Below, piece by piece: positions 25,238 through 35,209 of a stretch of 64,000 nucleotides of DNA. Every line of letters starts with the position of its first letter. The first letter of the stretch is position 1. The notes under the pieces were generated by a model. It did not search any database, was not told the origin of the DNA, and saw nothing but the letters and a program-made list of their open reading frames with translations. Made by a program: the position numbers and the translations under genes. Origin of the DNA: Thalassospira sp. HJ (lineage in GTDB: Bacteria > Pseudomonadota > Alphaproteobacteria > Rhodospirillales > Thalassospiraceae); the NCBI RefSeq assembly GCF_000948415.1, contig NZ_JYII01000017.1:1-64000 (forward strand), read 5' to 3'.

Positions 25238-26041
25238 TTAACCGAAGCGGCCGGTAATGTAACCCTTGGTGCGTTCGTCCTTCGGGTTGGTAAAGATTTG
25301 ATCGGTTTCGCCGACTTCGACCAGCTTGCCGAGATGGAAGAACGCGGTGCGCTGTGACACACGGGCAGCCTGCTGCATGGAGTGGGTCACGATCACGATC
25401 GTGTAGTTCGAGCGCAGCTCGTCGATCAGTTCCTCGACCTTGGCGGTCGCGATCGGGTCCAGTGCCGAGCACGGCTCATCCATCAGGATGACTTCCGGGC
25501 TGACAGCGACCGCACGCGCGATGCAAAGGCGCTGCTGCTGACCACCGGAAAGACCGGTTGCCGGCGACTGCAGGCGATCTTTGACTTCTTTGAGAAGACC
25601 GGCGCGTTCGAGCGAGGTCATGACGATTTCGTCAAGCTCGTCACGCGAATTGACCAGACCATGAATGCGCGGGCCATAGGCCACGTTGTCATAGATCGAT
25701 TTCGGGAACGGGTTCGGTTTCTGGAACACCATGCCGATGCGCGCGCGCAGCTGAACCACGTCGATGCGCTTGTCATAGATGTCGCGGCCATCAAGGGTGA
25801 CTTCGCCTTTGATGGTGACACCGTCAATGGTGTCATTCATGCGGTTAAGGCAGCGCAGGAAGGTGGATTTACCACAGCCCGACGGGCCAATCAGCGCGGT
25901 GACCTGCTTTTCGGCGATATCAAGGTCGACCTCATAAAGGGCCTGATTGTCGCTATAGAAAAGATCAAGGTTACGCGCGGTCATTTTCGGATTTTCGACC
26001 GACGGCTTTGCCGCCATTGCGCTCTGGGATACAGCAGCCAT
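25238..26041 (-). CDS. pstB: phosphate ABC transporter ATP-binding protein PstB
   Basis: ATPase of the high-affinity phosphate importer, 267 aa. Walker A is GPSGCGKST, the signature is [14 protein letters not shown], and Walker B is [12 protein letters not shown]. Start ATG 26041 falls one base after the pstA stop and is preceded by GGAAG. A 30-residue N-terminal extension precedes the conserved core starting [10 protein letters not shown]. Confidence 0.94.
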   Translation of the reverse strand: MAAVSQSAMAAKPSVENPKMTARNLDLFYSDNQALYEVDLDIAEKQVTALIGPSGCGKSTFLRCLNRMNDTIDGVTIKGEVTLDGRDIYDKRIDVVQLRARIGMVFQKPNPFPKSIYDNVAYGPRIHGLVNSRDELDEIVMTSLERAGLLKEVKDRLQSPATGLSGGQQQRLCIARAVAVSPEVILMDEPCSALDPIATAKVEELIDELRSNYTIVIVTHSMQQAARVSQRTAFFHLGKLVEVGETDQIFTNPKDERTKGYITGRFG

Positions 26042-26042
26042 T

Positions 26043-27392
26043 TTACCACTTCCGTTCAAATTTTTTGCGCAGATACACAGCCAGTCCATTCATCAGGACA
26101 AGGAATGCCAGCAACACCATAATCGCTGCCGAGGTTTTCTCGACAAAGGCACGTTCCGGGCTGTCCGCCCACAGATAGATCTGGACCGGCAGAACCGTTG
26201 CCGGGTCAAGTGCCCCGCCCGGGATATCGACAATAAAGGCCACCATACCGATCATCAGAAGCGGTGCGGTTTCACCCAGCGCCTGCGCCATGCCAATGAT
26301 CGTACCCGTCAGGATGCCCGGCATCGCAAGCGGCAGAACATGATGGGTCACGGTCTGAACCGGGGATGCACCAAGGCCAAGGGCGGCCTGACGGATCGAC
26401 GGCGGCACTGCCTTGATCGCAGCGCGCGAGGCAATGATGATGGTCGGCAGGGTCATCAGGGCCAGCGTCAAACCACCGACAACCGGGGCCGAACGCGGCA
26501 AGTGCATGACATTGAGATAGACCTCAAGACCCAGCAGACCAAAGACGATGGACGGCACAGCAGCCAAGTTGTTGATGTTGACTTCAACAATCTGGGTGAA
26601 GCGGTTCTTGGGAGCGAACTCTTCCAAGTACACAGCCGCCAGAACACCAATCGGGAAGGACAGGGCCAAGGTCACAAGCAGGGTATAGAACGAGCCAACC
26701 GCAGCGCCCCAGATGCCAGCCAGTTCCGGCTCGCGGGAGTCACCACTGGTGAAGAAGCGGGTGTGGAACTGTTTTTCCACCGCGCCGGCTTCGACCAGTT
26801 CGTTATACCAGCTGACTTCCTGATCATTGAGACGACGGTCGCCCTCAGCAACGGTCGGATCGATATAGCCTTTATTGAGCATATCGAAATCATCGCCCGA
26901 GATCAGCCAGATGGTGCGCGTCTGCCCGATCAGGCTTGGATTTTCGAGAACCCGTTCACGCAGATCATAAGACGCCCCGCCCGACACGATGCCATAAAGG
27001 TCACGCTTGTCACTGCGCGAGGTCACGTCCGGGAAGCGATCACGCAGGGACTGCTTGATCAGACCATCAAAGTTCGCACGGCCAATAACCGCCGGGTCAC
27101 CAGTCCCGTCCGGATCAATCACCGCCGGATCGAAATGCACTTCGAGCTGAACATAGGTCTGGTAAAAGGCGCTGTAGCCTTTCGAGCCGATCGAGGTTGC
27201 CAGCATGCAAAGCGCCAGAAGCGCGATACCGATCGCAACCAGGCCATACATTTTAAAGCGGCGTTCGGCGGCGTAACGTTTCTTGATGTTACGGGCGATT
27301 TTCGGGCTGTCCCAGTCAACCGGCTTACGCAGATTGTCAGAGATCACTTTGGCCGCAGCTCTGTCTTCCATAAGAGATGCCATATCAGTCAT
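26043..27392 (-). CDS. pstA: phosphate ABC transporter permease PstA
   Basis: A 449-aa permease, longer than the classical 290-aa PstA. The N-terminus has a soluble tail and one membrane segment, then a non-membrane domain of about 170 residues (DUF3333-like; around [14 protein letters not shown] to [11 protein letters not shown]), then the permease core with [25 protein letters not shown]. This extended form is common in Alphaproteobacteria. It overlaps pstC by eight bases (start ATG 27392). Confidence 0.9.
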   Translation of the reverse strand: MTDMASLMEDRAAAKVISDNLRKPVDWDSPKIARNIKKRYAAERRFKMYGLVAIGIALLALCMLATSIGSKGYSAFYQTYVQLEVHFDPAVIDPDGTGDPAVIGRANFDGLIKQSLRDRFPDVTSRSDKRDLYGIVSGGASYDLRERVLENPSLIGQTRTIWLISGDDFDMLNKGYIDPTVAEGDRRLNDQEVSWYNELVEAGAVEKQFHTRFFTSGDSREPELAGIWGAAVGSFYTLLVTLALSFPIGVLAAVYLEEFAPKNRFTQIVEVNINNLAAVPSIVFGLLGLEVYLNVMHLPRSAPVVGGLTLALMTLPTIIIASRAAIKAVPPSIRQAALGLGASPVQTVTHHVLPLAMPGILTGTIIGMAQALGETAPLLMIGMVAFIVDIPGGALDPATVLPVQIYLWADSPERAFVEKTSAAIMVLLAFLVLMNGLAVYLRKKFERKW

Positions 27393-28764
27393 ATTTCTCG
27401 CGATACTTCTGAACAACCTTAAGGGCAAATACGTTCAAGCCCAAGGTGACAAGGAAAAGAACCAGCCCCAACGCGAAGGCCGAGAGGGTTTTGGCACTGT
27501 CAAACTCCTGATCGCCGACCAGAAGGGTGACAATCTGCACCGTGACGGTTGTTACAGCCTGAAGCGGGTTTGCCGTCATGTTCGCAGCAAGACCAGCCGC
27601 CATCACAACAATCATGGTTTCACCAATCGCACGCGACACCGCGAGCAACACCGCCCCGACGATGCCCGGAAGAGCTGCCGGGAAGATCACGTTGCGGATG
27701 GTTTCCGATTTGGTGGCACCCAGGCCGTATGAACCATCGCGCAAGGATTTCGGCACCTGCGACATGACGTCATCAGAAAGTGAAGACACAAACGGAATGA
27801 TCATGATGCCCATGACCAGACCCGCCGCCAGCGCACTTTCAGAACTGACATCAAGACCGAGAATCGCGCCATTATCACGCAGGAACGGTGCGACGGTCAG
27901 GGCAGCAAAGAAGCCGTAAACAACCGTGGGGACACCCGCCAGAATTTCCAGTGCCGGTTTGGCAATCGCACGGAATTTCGGGGAGGCATATTCGCCCATA
28001 TAGACCGCCGAGAACAAACCGATCGGCACCGCAACGCACATGGCAATCAGGGTAATCAGCAGCGTACCGACAAAAAGCGGGATCGCGCCAAAGGCACCCT
28101 CGGATGCGACCTGATCGGCGCGGATCGCGGTTTGCGGGCTCCATTCCAGACCAAACAGGAATTCGAGCGGGTTGATCTTGGTAAAGAAGTGCAGCGCTTC
28201 GAACAGAAGCGAGAAGACGATACCGACCGTGGAGAGGATCGCAATCGCCGAGCAGGCAATCATCACATAGCGCGCAATGCGTTCGATATTATTCCGCGCC
28301 CGCATGTCGGCTGTGATCTTACGATAGGAAAGCGACAGGCCAAGGACCGCGCCGCTCAGCATCACAACGACCAGTGCTGCGCTGGCAATCGTCTGGATGT
28401 TGGCAAGACGGCGACCGGCATCAACAATTTCCGGTTCGACCGACAGGTGCTGGCCGTTGCCCGCCGCGATCAGTGAAATCGAGTTCAGCGCAAGCGACAG
28501 ACGGCCGGAGTCTTCAAGAATTTCCTGCGGCAGGTCGGATACGATCAGGGCTTCGATGACCGAACCCTGGAACATGTACCAGATCAAAAGCAGCGCGAGT
28601 GCGGGAAGTCCACACCATGCTGCTGTGTAAGCCCCGTAGTGAACCGGCAAGGAATGAAGATTGCTGTGTCGGCCGCCCGAGAGCGCTACGGCCCGCTGGC
28701 GTCCAAAATAAAAGGACAGCGCACAAAGTGCGGCAACCGCGAGCAACAGGAAAGACAGGGACAT
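27385..28764 (-). CDS. pstC: phosphate ABC transporter permease PstC
   Basis: A 459-aa permease, also longer than classical PstC (about 320 aa). Two N-terminal membrane segments and a periplasmic segment precede the permease core, where the ABC loop contact is seen in VYGFFAALTVAPFL and SDDVMSQVPKSLRDGSYGLGATKSET. It pairs with PstA to form the channel. It lies 135 bp after pstS, behind an attenuator-like hairpin. Confidence 0.9.
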   Translation of the reverse strand: MSLSFLLLAVAALCALSFYFGRQRAVALSGGRHSNLHSLPVHYGAYTAAWCGLPALALLLIWYMFQGSVIEALIVSDLPQEILEDSGRLSLALNSISLIAAGNGQHLSVEPEIVDAGRRLANIQTIASAALVVVMLSGAVLGLSLSYRKITADMRARNNIERIARYVMIACSAIAILSTVGIVFSLLFEALHFFTKINPLEFLFGLEWSPQTAIRADQVASEGAFGAIPLFVGTLLITLIAMCVAVPIGLFSAVYMGEYASPKFRAIAKPALEILAGVPTVVYGFFAALTVAPFLRDNGAILGLDVSSESALAAGLVMGIMIIPFVSSLSDDVMSQVPKSLRDGSYGLGATKSETIRNVIFPAALPGIVGAVLLAVSRAIGETMIVVMAAGLAANMTANPLQAVTTVTVQIVTLLVGDQEFDSAKTLSAFALGLVLFLVTLGLNVFALKVVQKYREKYD

Positions 28765-28858
28765 TATGTTAGATCCGTTCGCCAGATGAGCCTGCAGAAG
28801 TCAGTTCGTGAGGCCAATAGGACAGAAACAATAAACAAATCAAGTCGAGAAACAAAGA

Positions 28859-28888
28859 AACCGGTGGCAGCCGTAGCCGCCACCGGTT
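28859..28888 (-). terminator. attenuator-like hairpin between pstS and pstC
   Basis: On the minus strand AACCGGTGGC pairs with GCCACCGGTT around a 10-base loop, then TCTTTGTTTC follows. It lies 11 bases beyond the pstS stop. Partial termination here would give more of the binding protein than of the permeases, as is usual for such operons. Confidence 0.7.
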
Positions 28889-28899
28889 GAAAGATCGCG

Positions 28900-29934
28900 T
28901 TACATGCTCAGCGGCGAAAGGTTGGTCGCTGCGTTGCGAACGGCTTCACGCTCAGCTGCATCCATCGGGATGAGGCCACGGTCAGCAAGGTAACCTTCTT
29001 CACCAAATGCTTTTTCAGCGGTGAATTCAGCAAGATATTCCTTGATGCCCGGGATGGTGCCAACGTGCGCGTTCTTCACGTAGAAGTACAGCGAACGGGA
29101 AACCGGGTAATCGCCAGCAGAGATTGCTTCGAAGGTCGGAGCAACGCCACCGATGAGCGAGCCCTGAAGCTTGTCACCGTTCTGGTCAAGGAAGGAGAAG
29201 CCGAAGATGCCGAGTGCATCGTGGTTAGCTTCGAGTTTCTGAACGATCAGGTTGTCGTTCTCGCCAGCTTCAACATAGCCACCGTCTTCACGAACGCCAG
29301 CGCAGACAGCTTTGAACTGGTCTTTGTTGGTTTCTTCAAGAGCGGCGATAACCGGGAACTCTTCGCAAGCTTCTTCGAGTACCAGCTCGGTGAAGGCATC
29401 ACGGGTACCGGAGGTCGGCGGCGGGCCGAGAACTTCGATTTTAACGTCCGGCAGGCTCGGATCGATTTCTGCCCAGGTGCTGTACGGGTTGTCGATCAGC
29501 GACTTGCCGTCTTTGGACGGAACGGTTTTAGCAAGAGCAAGGAAGATCTGCTCTTTGGTCAGGTCCAGCTGCGGCGCAGCGTTGGAGTTCGACAGAACGA
29601 TACCGTCGTAACCAACTTTAACTTCGGTAACTTCCGAAATGCCGTTTTCAGCGCATTTCTCAACTTCGGACTTCTTGATGCGACGCGAAGCGTTGGTGAT
29701 GTCCGGATGCTGTTCGCCAACACCGGCGCAGAACAGCTTCAGACCACCGCCAGAACCGGTAGATTCGATAACCGGCGTTTTGAAAGAGGTGGTTTTACCG
29801 AATTCTTCTGCAACTGCGGTTGCAAACGGGAAGACGGTGGACGAACCAACGATACGAATCTGGTCGCGTGCTTCGGCAGCGCCAGCAACGGCAACGCTCA
29901 TCAGCGCCGCAACAGCAAGAGTCTTCTTCATCAT
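28900..29934 (-). CDS. pstS: phosphate-binding protein PstS
   Basis: Periplasmic substrate-binding protein, 344 aa. A signal peptide of about 23 residues ends at AEA-RDQ; the mature protein opens IRIVGSSTVFPFA, and ESTGSGGG supplies the phosphate-binding loop. First gene of the operon. The start is the first of two ATGs at 29934, with GGGG six bases upstream. The extended frame to 30078 is discarded because it lacks the signal peptide geometry. Confidence 0.93.
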   Translation of the reverse strand: MMKKTLAVAALMSVAVAGAAEARDQIRIVGSSTVFPFATAVAEEFGKTTSFKTPVIESTGSGGGLKLFCAGVGEQHPDITNASRRIKKSEVEKCAENGISEVTEVKVGYDGIVLSNSNAAPQLDLTKEQIFLALAKTVPSKDGKSLIDNPYSTWAEIDPSLPDVKIEVLGPPPTSGTRDAFTELVLEEACEEFPVIAALEETNKDQFKAVCAGVREDGGYVEAGENDNLIVQKLEANHDALGIFGFSFLDQNGDKLQGSLIGGVAPTFEAISAGDYPVSRSLYFYVKNAHVGTIPGIKEYLAEFTAEKAFGEEGYLADRGLIPMDAAEREAVRNAATNLSPLSM

Positions 29935-30299
29935 AAATTCCCCAATGGTTGTTCCACTTCGGAACGGTGCAACGATCTGCGAGGCGGACTCTACCGCTGG
30001 GTGCTTACGGTATTGTGTCGCTTTTGTTAACGTTATGTGACAACGTATCAGGGGAGTAAAAAACGCGGTTTCGTGCACGTAAAATCAATGACTTAGCGGA
30101 TTTCCATGCGCGTCTGAAAAGGATGTATTTTCGTTTCAACACGCCATTTACCGGTCATTTACGACAGACTGTAACAATAACTGTCACATTTGCCGGATCC
30201 AGCGTATCCGCAGCCAGCCCATCGCGACCGGCTTAGCCAATTGGCGATAATTGCCACCTAGGCCTTTACATGGCTCCCATTACACGCAACTGTTGCTTG
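29935..30299 (-). promoter_or_regulatory. pstS promoter region with possible Pho boxes
   Basis: The 365 bp before pstS should hold a PhoB-activated promoter. On the minus strand 30043-30026 reads TTGTCACATAACGTTAAC, about 12 of 18 matches to the Pho box with the two half-sites 11 bases apart. A second candidate near 30163-30187 has CTGTAAC and CTGTCAC on the plus strand, but spaced 12 bases. Both are weak matches and no -10 box is certain. Confidence 0.35.
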
Positions 30300-30560
30300 G
30301 GGTCTAAACTCATTCACATGACCGGCCCGGCAACTGATATGAGAGAAAAAGCTAGGAAAAGCCCGCAGAGCGGGGTGATCCCCGGTCAAGGGATTTGACG
30401 CAGAGGCTTTCTCTCATATCAGTTGTCCTTCGGATCACCCGGATTTGCACGGGCTACTTTGTCGCAAAACCTTGAAAGATATAAATCTTCCTGTGGTTTC
30501 GCTCCGCATATCCGCACAAATCCGGGAGACCGGGACGATTATGTGAATGAGTTTAGACCC
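30300..30560 (-). repeat. structured intergenic repeat, family A, copy 3
   Basis: A 261-bp element in the same orientation as copy 2. Its outer ends begin GGGTCTAAACTC rather than GGGTCCAAACTC, and the partner end carries the matching change AGACCC for GGACCC, so the base pair is preserved. One extra G/C pair at 30299 and 30561 can be added. It separates the pstS promoter from the gene at 30618. Confidence 0.94.
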
Positions 30561-30617
30561 CAGAGGGATTATAAAACGCCGCGCCTAATTCACGCGCAGG
30601 CACAACAGGAGCAAGAT

Positions 30618-30917
30618 ATGAGCAACGCCTCACTCGACGAGATTCAGGAACTGATTCAGAAGCTGTCTGGCGAACTGGGCGATATGTCCGAAGCAGCATC
30701 GCGTCATATTGATGACCTTCATGTCGCCGTGAACAACGTGGCATCCCACGTTCTGGCAATTGAAGCGGTTCTGACCCAGGTCGCACAGAAAGTCGATGTC
30801 GATGAGGCCGCAGCCGTTCAGTGGATTCGCGACAAGACCGCGGCCTATGCTGAAGACAGCAGCGAAAGCTCGGCTGCTGAGGGCATTGTTAAAAGCCTGC
30901 TCGGCAACGAAGAATAA
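30618..30917 (+). CDS. small acidic helical protein of unknown function
   Basis: A 99-aa, acidic, all-helical protein (pattern MSNASLDEIQELIQKLSGEL), without signal peptide or Cys. The ribosome site AGGAG is seven bases upstream of ATG 30618. The coding frame also reads back through repeat A3 to 30423, but that part is repeat sequence and not a real N-terminus. A strong terminator follows. No family is recognised. Confidence 0.75.
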   Translation: MSNASLDEIQELIQKLSGELGDMSEAASRHIDDLHVAVNNVASHVLAIEAVLTQVAQKVDVDEAAAVQWIRDKTAAYAEDSSESSAAEGIVKSLLGNEE

Positions 30918-30963
30918 TAAGCCGCCATCTGGCGCACCATCCGAGCCCGGATGGTCAGATACA

Positions 30964-30997
30964 AAAAGGACGGCAAGGATTTCCCTGCCGTCCTTTT
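30964..30997. terminator. bidirectional rho-independent terminator
   Basis: AAAAGGACGGCA pairs with TGCCGTCCTTTT around a 10-base loop. It ends the 99-aa gene on the plus strand and glcF on the minus strand. Confidence 0.9.
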
Positions 30998-31024
30998 CTT
31001 TTGGCTGTTTGAAACGATGGTGAC

Positions 31025-32350
31025 CTAGCCCGCCAGTTCGGTCGCCTCGAACCGGTTGCGCAGTTTTTCGGGCACCGGGCCACCAGCAGCCCAATCAAGC
31101 AGCTGCACGGTATGAATGACCTTAAGGTCATCGGTTTCGATCTGCACCATGCAGCCGATATTGCCCGTGGCGACCAGATCAGGCTGGGTCGCGCGGATAT
31201 TGCCGCGTTTGCGTTCCTGAAGTTGGCCGGCGATTTCCGGCTGAAGCAGGTTATAGACCCCGGCCGAACCACAGCACAGATGACCTTCGGCGATTTCGGC
31301 GACATCAAAGCCGGCCTGCTTGAGAAGGTCACGCGGCGGTCGGGTGATCTTCTGGCCGTGCTGCATCGAGCACGCCGAATGATAGGCGACACGGGGATTC
31401 CCGTGGGTCGCCCCGGCAAAGACCCCACCATCAATATCAAGGCCTGCCAGATATTCGGTAATATCCTTGGCAAGACCGGATACCGTTGCCGCCTTGTCGG
31501 CATAGGCCGGATCATGGCGCAGCATATGGCCGTAATCCTTGATCGTCGTGCCACAGCCAGACGCGGTAATGACGATGGCATCAAGCCCCTCGCCCGCGAG
31601 TTCAGCGGTCCAGGCGTCAATATTGCCCTTGGCCTGGGCATGCGATTGTTCTTCCTTGCCCATGTGATGAACAAGCGACCCGCAACAGCCAGCCCCCTTG
31701 GCAACCACGACCTCGATCCCGAGGCGGGTGAGTAGACGAACCGTCGATTCGTTGATTTCGGTTTCAAGCACCTGCTGGGCACAACCGATCAGGATGGCAA
31801 CGCGGCCTTTGCGTTCGCCAATCGCCGGGATCACCTGTGGTTTGTCGACCCAGCTTGGCGGATGCATAGGACGTGCGCCCATCTTGACCATGCCCTTGAG
31901 CCGGCCGGGCATCAGACGCGCAAAGGGTGCGGCAAATTTCGCGCCGATCAGCGACATCCGGAACAGGGTCGGATTGGGCACGACAATCGACAGCAGCTTG
32001 CGCAGCAGACGATCGCCAAGCGGGCGTTCATAGTTTTCTTCGATATGGGCGCGCGCATTGTCGATCAGGTGCATGTAATCGACACCGGACGGACAGGTGC
32101 TGGTGCAAGATAGACAGGACAGGCAGCGATCAAGGTGTTTGACCACCTTTTCAGTTGCCGGTTTGTCATTTTCCAGCATGTCCTTGATCAGATAGATGCG
32201 GCCACGCGGGCTATCGAGTTCATCGCCCAGTGTCACAAAGGTCGGACAGGTCGCGGTACAAAAGCCGCAATGCACGCATTTGCGCAGGATCTGTTCGCTT
32301 TCGGCAATCGCCGGGTTTTGAAGCTGCTCTGCTGTGAAGTTGGTTTGCAT
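31025..32350 (-). CDS. glcF: glycolate oxidase iron-sulfur subunit GlcF
   Basis: Electron-transfer subunit of glycolate dehydrogenase. The 441-aa protein has two ferredoxin-type 4Fe-4S motifs, C25-C28-C31-C35 and C76-C79-C82-C86, each with a final Cys-Pro, then two CCG domains (GCCGSLVHHMGKEE and LCCGSAGVYNLLQ). The start overlaps the glcE stop as TAATG. It is the last gene of pyc-glcD-glcE-glcF. Confidence 0.92.
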   Translation of the reverse strand: MQTNFTAEQLQNPAIAESEQILRKCVHCGFCTATCPTFVTLGDELDSPRGRIYLIKDMLENDKPATEKVVKHLDRCLSCLSCTSTCPSGVDYMHLIDNARAHIEENYERPLGDRLLRKLLSIVVPNPTLFRMSLIGAKFAAPFARLMPGRLKGMVKMGARPMHPPSWVDKPQVIPAIGERKGRVAILIGCAQQVLETEINESTVRLLTRLGIEVVVAKGAGCCGSLVHHMGKEEQSHAQAKGNIDAWTAELAGEGLDAIVITASGCGTTIKDYGHMLRHDPAYADKAATVSGLAKDITEYLAGLDIDGGVFAGATHGNPRVAYHSACSMQHGQKITRPPRDLLKQAGFDVAEIAEGHLCCGSAGVYNLLQPEIAGQLQERKRGNIRATQPDLVATGNIGCMVQIETDDLKVIHTVQLLDWAAGGPVPEKLRNRFEATELAG

Positions 32351-33606
32351 TATGCGCCCTCCCCGTTCTGAGAGATGGGAGCAATCCGCCCCGGATTGAG
32401 AATGCCATGCGGATCGAGGTTTTCCTTAATCTTGGCATTGATGCGCGCAAGGGCCGGGTTTTCCGGATGGAAGACCGGGGTGATTTTACGCAACTCACCT
32501 GTTGCCCGCACCAGCACGGCCTGCCCGCCCGCCGCAGCGGCGATATCGCGGATGGCATCCACCGTTGCCGCAGGGATGTCCGATCCGGGCACCTGCAACC
32601 AGATCAGGCCACCGGCCCAATCCATCATGGCCCGTCCGCCAGCCTTTTCGATCAGCTGGGCACAGATATCGCCCCCGCTTGCCGGGGGGACCGAAACGCG
32701 CCAAAGCGTGCTGTCACTGTTGTCAGCAGCCGCAAACGGGGCGACATCAGCGACCACCTTCCAGATGCTGTGGCTGTGACTTTCCGGGACTTCGTGACAT
32801 TCGCCGAAATCGGCCAGCGCGCGACAAAGAGCGTCAGCCCGCCATGCGACAGAAGGTTGCGGGCCTTCGATGCGCAGTACCACAAGGCCACTGCCATATT
32901 CACCAGCCAGCGGCACATCCAGATGAGGGGCGTCTTCGGGTGCGATCCATGCAGCGGCCGAGACTTCGTTTTCGCTGCGCATCGCCAATGTCATCGCCTT
33001 GCCCGCCGCGCGCGGGTCGCTGCAGGCGACAATCACGGTGGCGGATGTTTCGTCATTTGGCATGACCTTGAGCGTCACGGTATGCATGACACCAAGGGTG
33101 CCAAACGCACCTGCCATCAGTTTCGAGAGATCAAAACCGGTCACGTTTTTCATCACCCGGCCACCGGATTTGAAATCCTCCGCCCGGCCAGAAACCGCTT
33201 CAAACCCCAGAAGATGATCGCGGGCAGCCCCGACCTTGATGCGGCGTGGTCCGGCAATATTGCACGCAACAAGCCCGCCGATGGTTCCGGCATCCGGGCC
33301 ATTTGAAGCGTCCAGAAGACCCGGGAAATTGCCCGGTTCGAAATGGAATTGCTGATTTTTCTCGGCCAGGGCCGCCTTGATTTCGGCAAGCGGCGTTCCG
33401 GCGCGCGCGGATATCACCAGTTCTTCGGGCTGATAAAACAGGATGCCCGACAGTTTGGAGCAATCCAGCACCGCATTGGTCTGAACATTGTGGCCATAGG
33501 CACGTTTGCTGCCCGATCCGATGATTTCAAGCGGGGTCTCTGATCCAAGCGCCCAACCGACTGCATCGCGCAGCTGGTCCGGCGTGGTGGGGGAAAGTAC
33601 GTCCAC
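32350..33606 (-). CDS. glcE: glycolate oxidase FAD-binding subunit GlcE
   Basis: A 418-aa subunit with an N-terminal FAD-binding (PCMH-type) domain: EIIGSGSKRAYG near residue 26, then a NAGTIGGLVACNIAGPRR-like block, with VMKNVTGFDLSKLMAGAFGTLGV. It binds FAD and pairs with GlcD. The start is GTG 33606. It starts 100 bp after glcD ends and overlaps glcF by one base. Confidence 0.9.
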   Translation of the reverse strand: MDVLSPTTPDQLRDAVGWALGSETPLEIIGSGSKRAYGHNVQTNAVLDCSKLSGILFYQPEELVISARAGTPLAEIKAALAEKNQQFHFEPGNFPGLLDASNGPDAGTIGGLVACNIAGPRRIKVGAARDHLLGFEAVSGRAEDFKSGGRVMKNVTGFDLSKLMAGAFGTLGVMHTVTLKVMPNDETSATVIVACSDPRAAGKAMTLAMRSENEVSAAAWIAPEDAPHLDVPLAGEYGSGLVVLRIEGPQPSVAWRADALCRALADFGECHEVPESHSHSIWKVVADVAPFAAADNSDSTLWRVSVPPASGGDICAQLIEKAGGRAMMDWAGGLIWLQVPGSDIPAATVDAIRDIAAAAGGQAVLVRATGELRKITPVFHPENPALARINAKIKENLDPHGILNPGRIAPISQNGEGA

Positions 33607-33709
33607 GATAACTCTCTTTTCCTCTCCTGAGCCTGATCAACCGGATTTGCGGGAGCCGATTGGCAGGCCTTTTGTTTTGTCTTCTTTGGTCTTGTCTTGG
33701 TGCGCAATC

Positions 33710-35203
33710 CTAGAAGCGCGGGATATCCGGGAACTTGTCGGCCACCGCCTTGGCATGCAGGGTTTTAAGTTCCCCACAGCCATGCAAGGTCGGGAATACC
33801 TTGCCGGGGTTCAGCAGCTGGTCCTCGTCAAAGGCCATCTTGATGCGTTCCTGATGCTTCATGTCATCAGTTGTGAACATCTCGCCCATCAGGTCGCGCT
33901 TTTCGACACCGATGCCATGTTCACCCGACAGAACCCCGCCGACCGCGACACAGAGTTTCAGGATGTCAGCGCCGAATGCCTCGGCCTTTTCAAGGTCACC
34001 CGGTTTGTTGGCATCAAACATGATCAGCGGGTGCAAGTTACCGTCACCTGCGTGGAAGACGTTGGCGACACCCAGACCGTGCTGTTTCGAGAGGTTCTGC
34101 ATACCGGTGAGCACTTCGGACAGGCGACCACGCGGGATGGTGCCATCCATGCACATGTAATCGGGTGAAATACGGCCAATCGCCGGGAAGGCGTTTTTGC
34201 GACCCGACCAGAACAGCAGGCGTTCTTCCTCGTTCTCGGAGATGCGGGAATAGACCGCACCACAATCCTTGGCGATCTTGCCAACCCGGTCGATCAGGTA
34301 ATCGACTTCGACCTGCGGGCCGTCGAGTTCGACGAGAAGCAGGGCCTCGACATCAAGCGGGTAGCCAGCCTGAACGAATTCCTCGGTCGCCTTGATCGCC
34401 GGGGCATCCATCATTTCAAGCCCGCCCGGAATGATCCCGGCAGCGATGATGGCCGCAACGCAATTGCCGCCTTCTTCGGATGAATTAAAGCCCAGCAACA
34501 ATGCGCGTGCAGTTTCGGGTTTGCGCAGGATACGCACCGTCACCTCGGTCACAATACCAAGAAGCCCTTCGGAGCCGGTAATGATGCCCAGCAAATCATA
34601 GCCCGCCTGATCAAGGCCCTTGCCACCAATGCGCAGGATTTCGCCTTCGATGGTGACCATCTCAACGCCGAGCACATTGTTGGTGGTAAGACCGTATTTC
34701 AGGCAATGCACCCCGCCGGAGTTTTCAGCGATATTGCCGCCAATCGAACAGGCAATCTGGCTTGAGGGATCGGGGGCGTAATAGAAACCTTCGTGTTCGA
34801 CCGCGCGCGTGATGCCAAGGTTGGTGACACCGGGCTGCACGACGGCTGCCCGGTTGTCCCAATCGATGTCGAGCACGCGATTGAATTTCATCATACTAAT
34901 CGTGATCGCGTCTGCCATCGGTAATGCACCACCGGACAAACCGGTGCCTGCACCGCGCGGAACGACACGGATTTTATGGGTATGACAATATTTCAGGATG
35001 TCTGCGACCTGTTGTGTGTTTTCAGGCAGCACAACAATCATCGGCAGTTGGCGGTATGCCATCAGCCCGTCGCATTCATAGGGCCTGAGCTGATCATCAT
35101 CGACAATAACCCCGCCCGGTGACGGGATGATGTCCCGCATGGCCGCGATAATGTCCTTGCGACGTGCAAGGGTGTTCTGATCAGGCTCAGGCATCCTAAG
35201 CAT
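33710..35203 (-). CDS. glcD: glycolate oxidase FAD-linked subunit GlcD
   Basis: Catalytic flavoprotein subunit that oxidises glycolate (or D-lactate) to glyoxylate. The 497-aa sequence has the PCMH FAD-binding domain with RGAGTGLSGGALP near residue 79, SQIACSIGGNIAENSGG and a C-terminal FAD-linked oxidase domain with HAGDGNLHPLI and SGEHGIGVEKRDLM. Its Shine-Dalgarno, GGAGGAG, is formed by the last codons of pyc, so translation is coupled to pyruvate carboxylase. Confidence 0.93.
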   Translation of the reverse strand: MLRMPEPDQNTLARRKDIIAAMRDIIPSPGGVIVDDDQLRPYECDGLMAYRQLPMIVVLPENTQQVADILKYCHTHKIRVVPRGAGTGLSGGALPMADAITISMMKFNRVLDIDWDNRAAVVQPGVTNLGITRAVEHEGFYYAPDPSSQIACSIGGNIAENSGGVHCLKYGLTTNNVLGVEMVTIEGEILRIGGKGLDQAGYDLLGIITGSEGLLGIVTEVTVRILRKPETARALLLGFNSSEEGGNCVAAIIAAGIIPGGLEMMDAPAIKATEEFVQAGYPLDVEALLLVELDGPQVEVDYLIDRVGKIAKDCGAVYSRISENEEERLLFWSGRKNAFPAIGRISPDYMCMDGTIPRGRLSEVLTGMQNLSKQHGLGVANVFHAGDGNLHPLIMFDANKPGDLEKAEAFGADILKLCVAVGGVLSGEHGIGVEKRDLMGEMFTTDDMKHQERIKMAFDEDQLLNPGKVFPTLHGCGELKTLHAKAVADKFPDIPRF

Positions 35204-35209
35204 CGGTGG

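Noticed and set aside
30423..30617. N-terminal extension of the 99-aa gene
   Set aside because: It reads through repeat A3 and has no ribosome site, whereas ATG 30618 has AGGAG.
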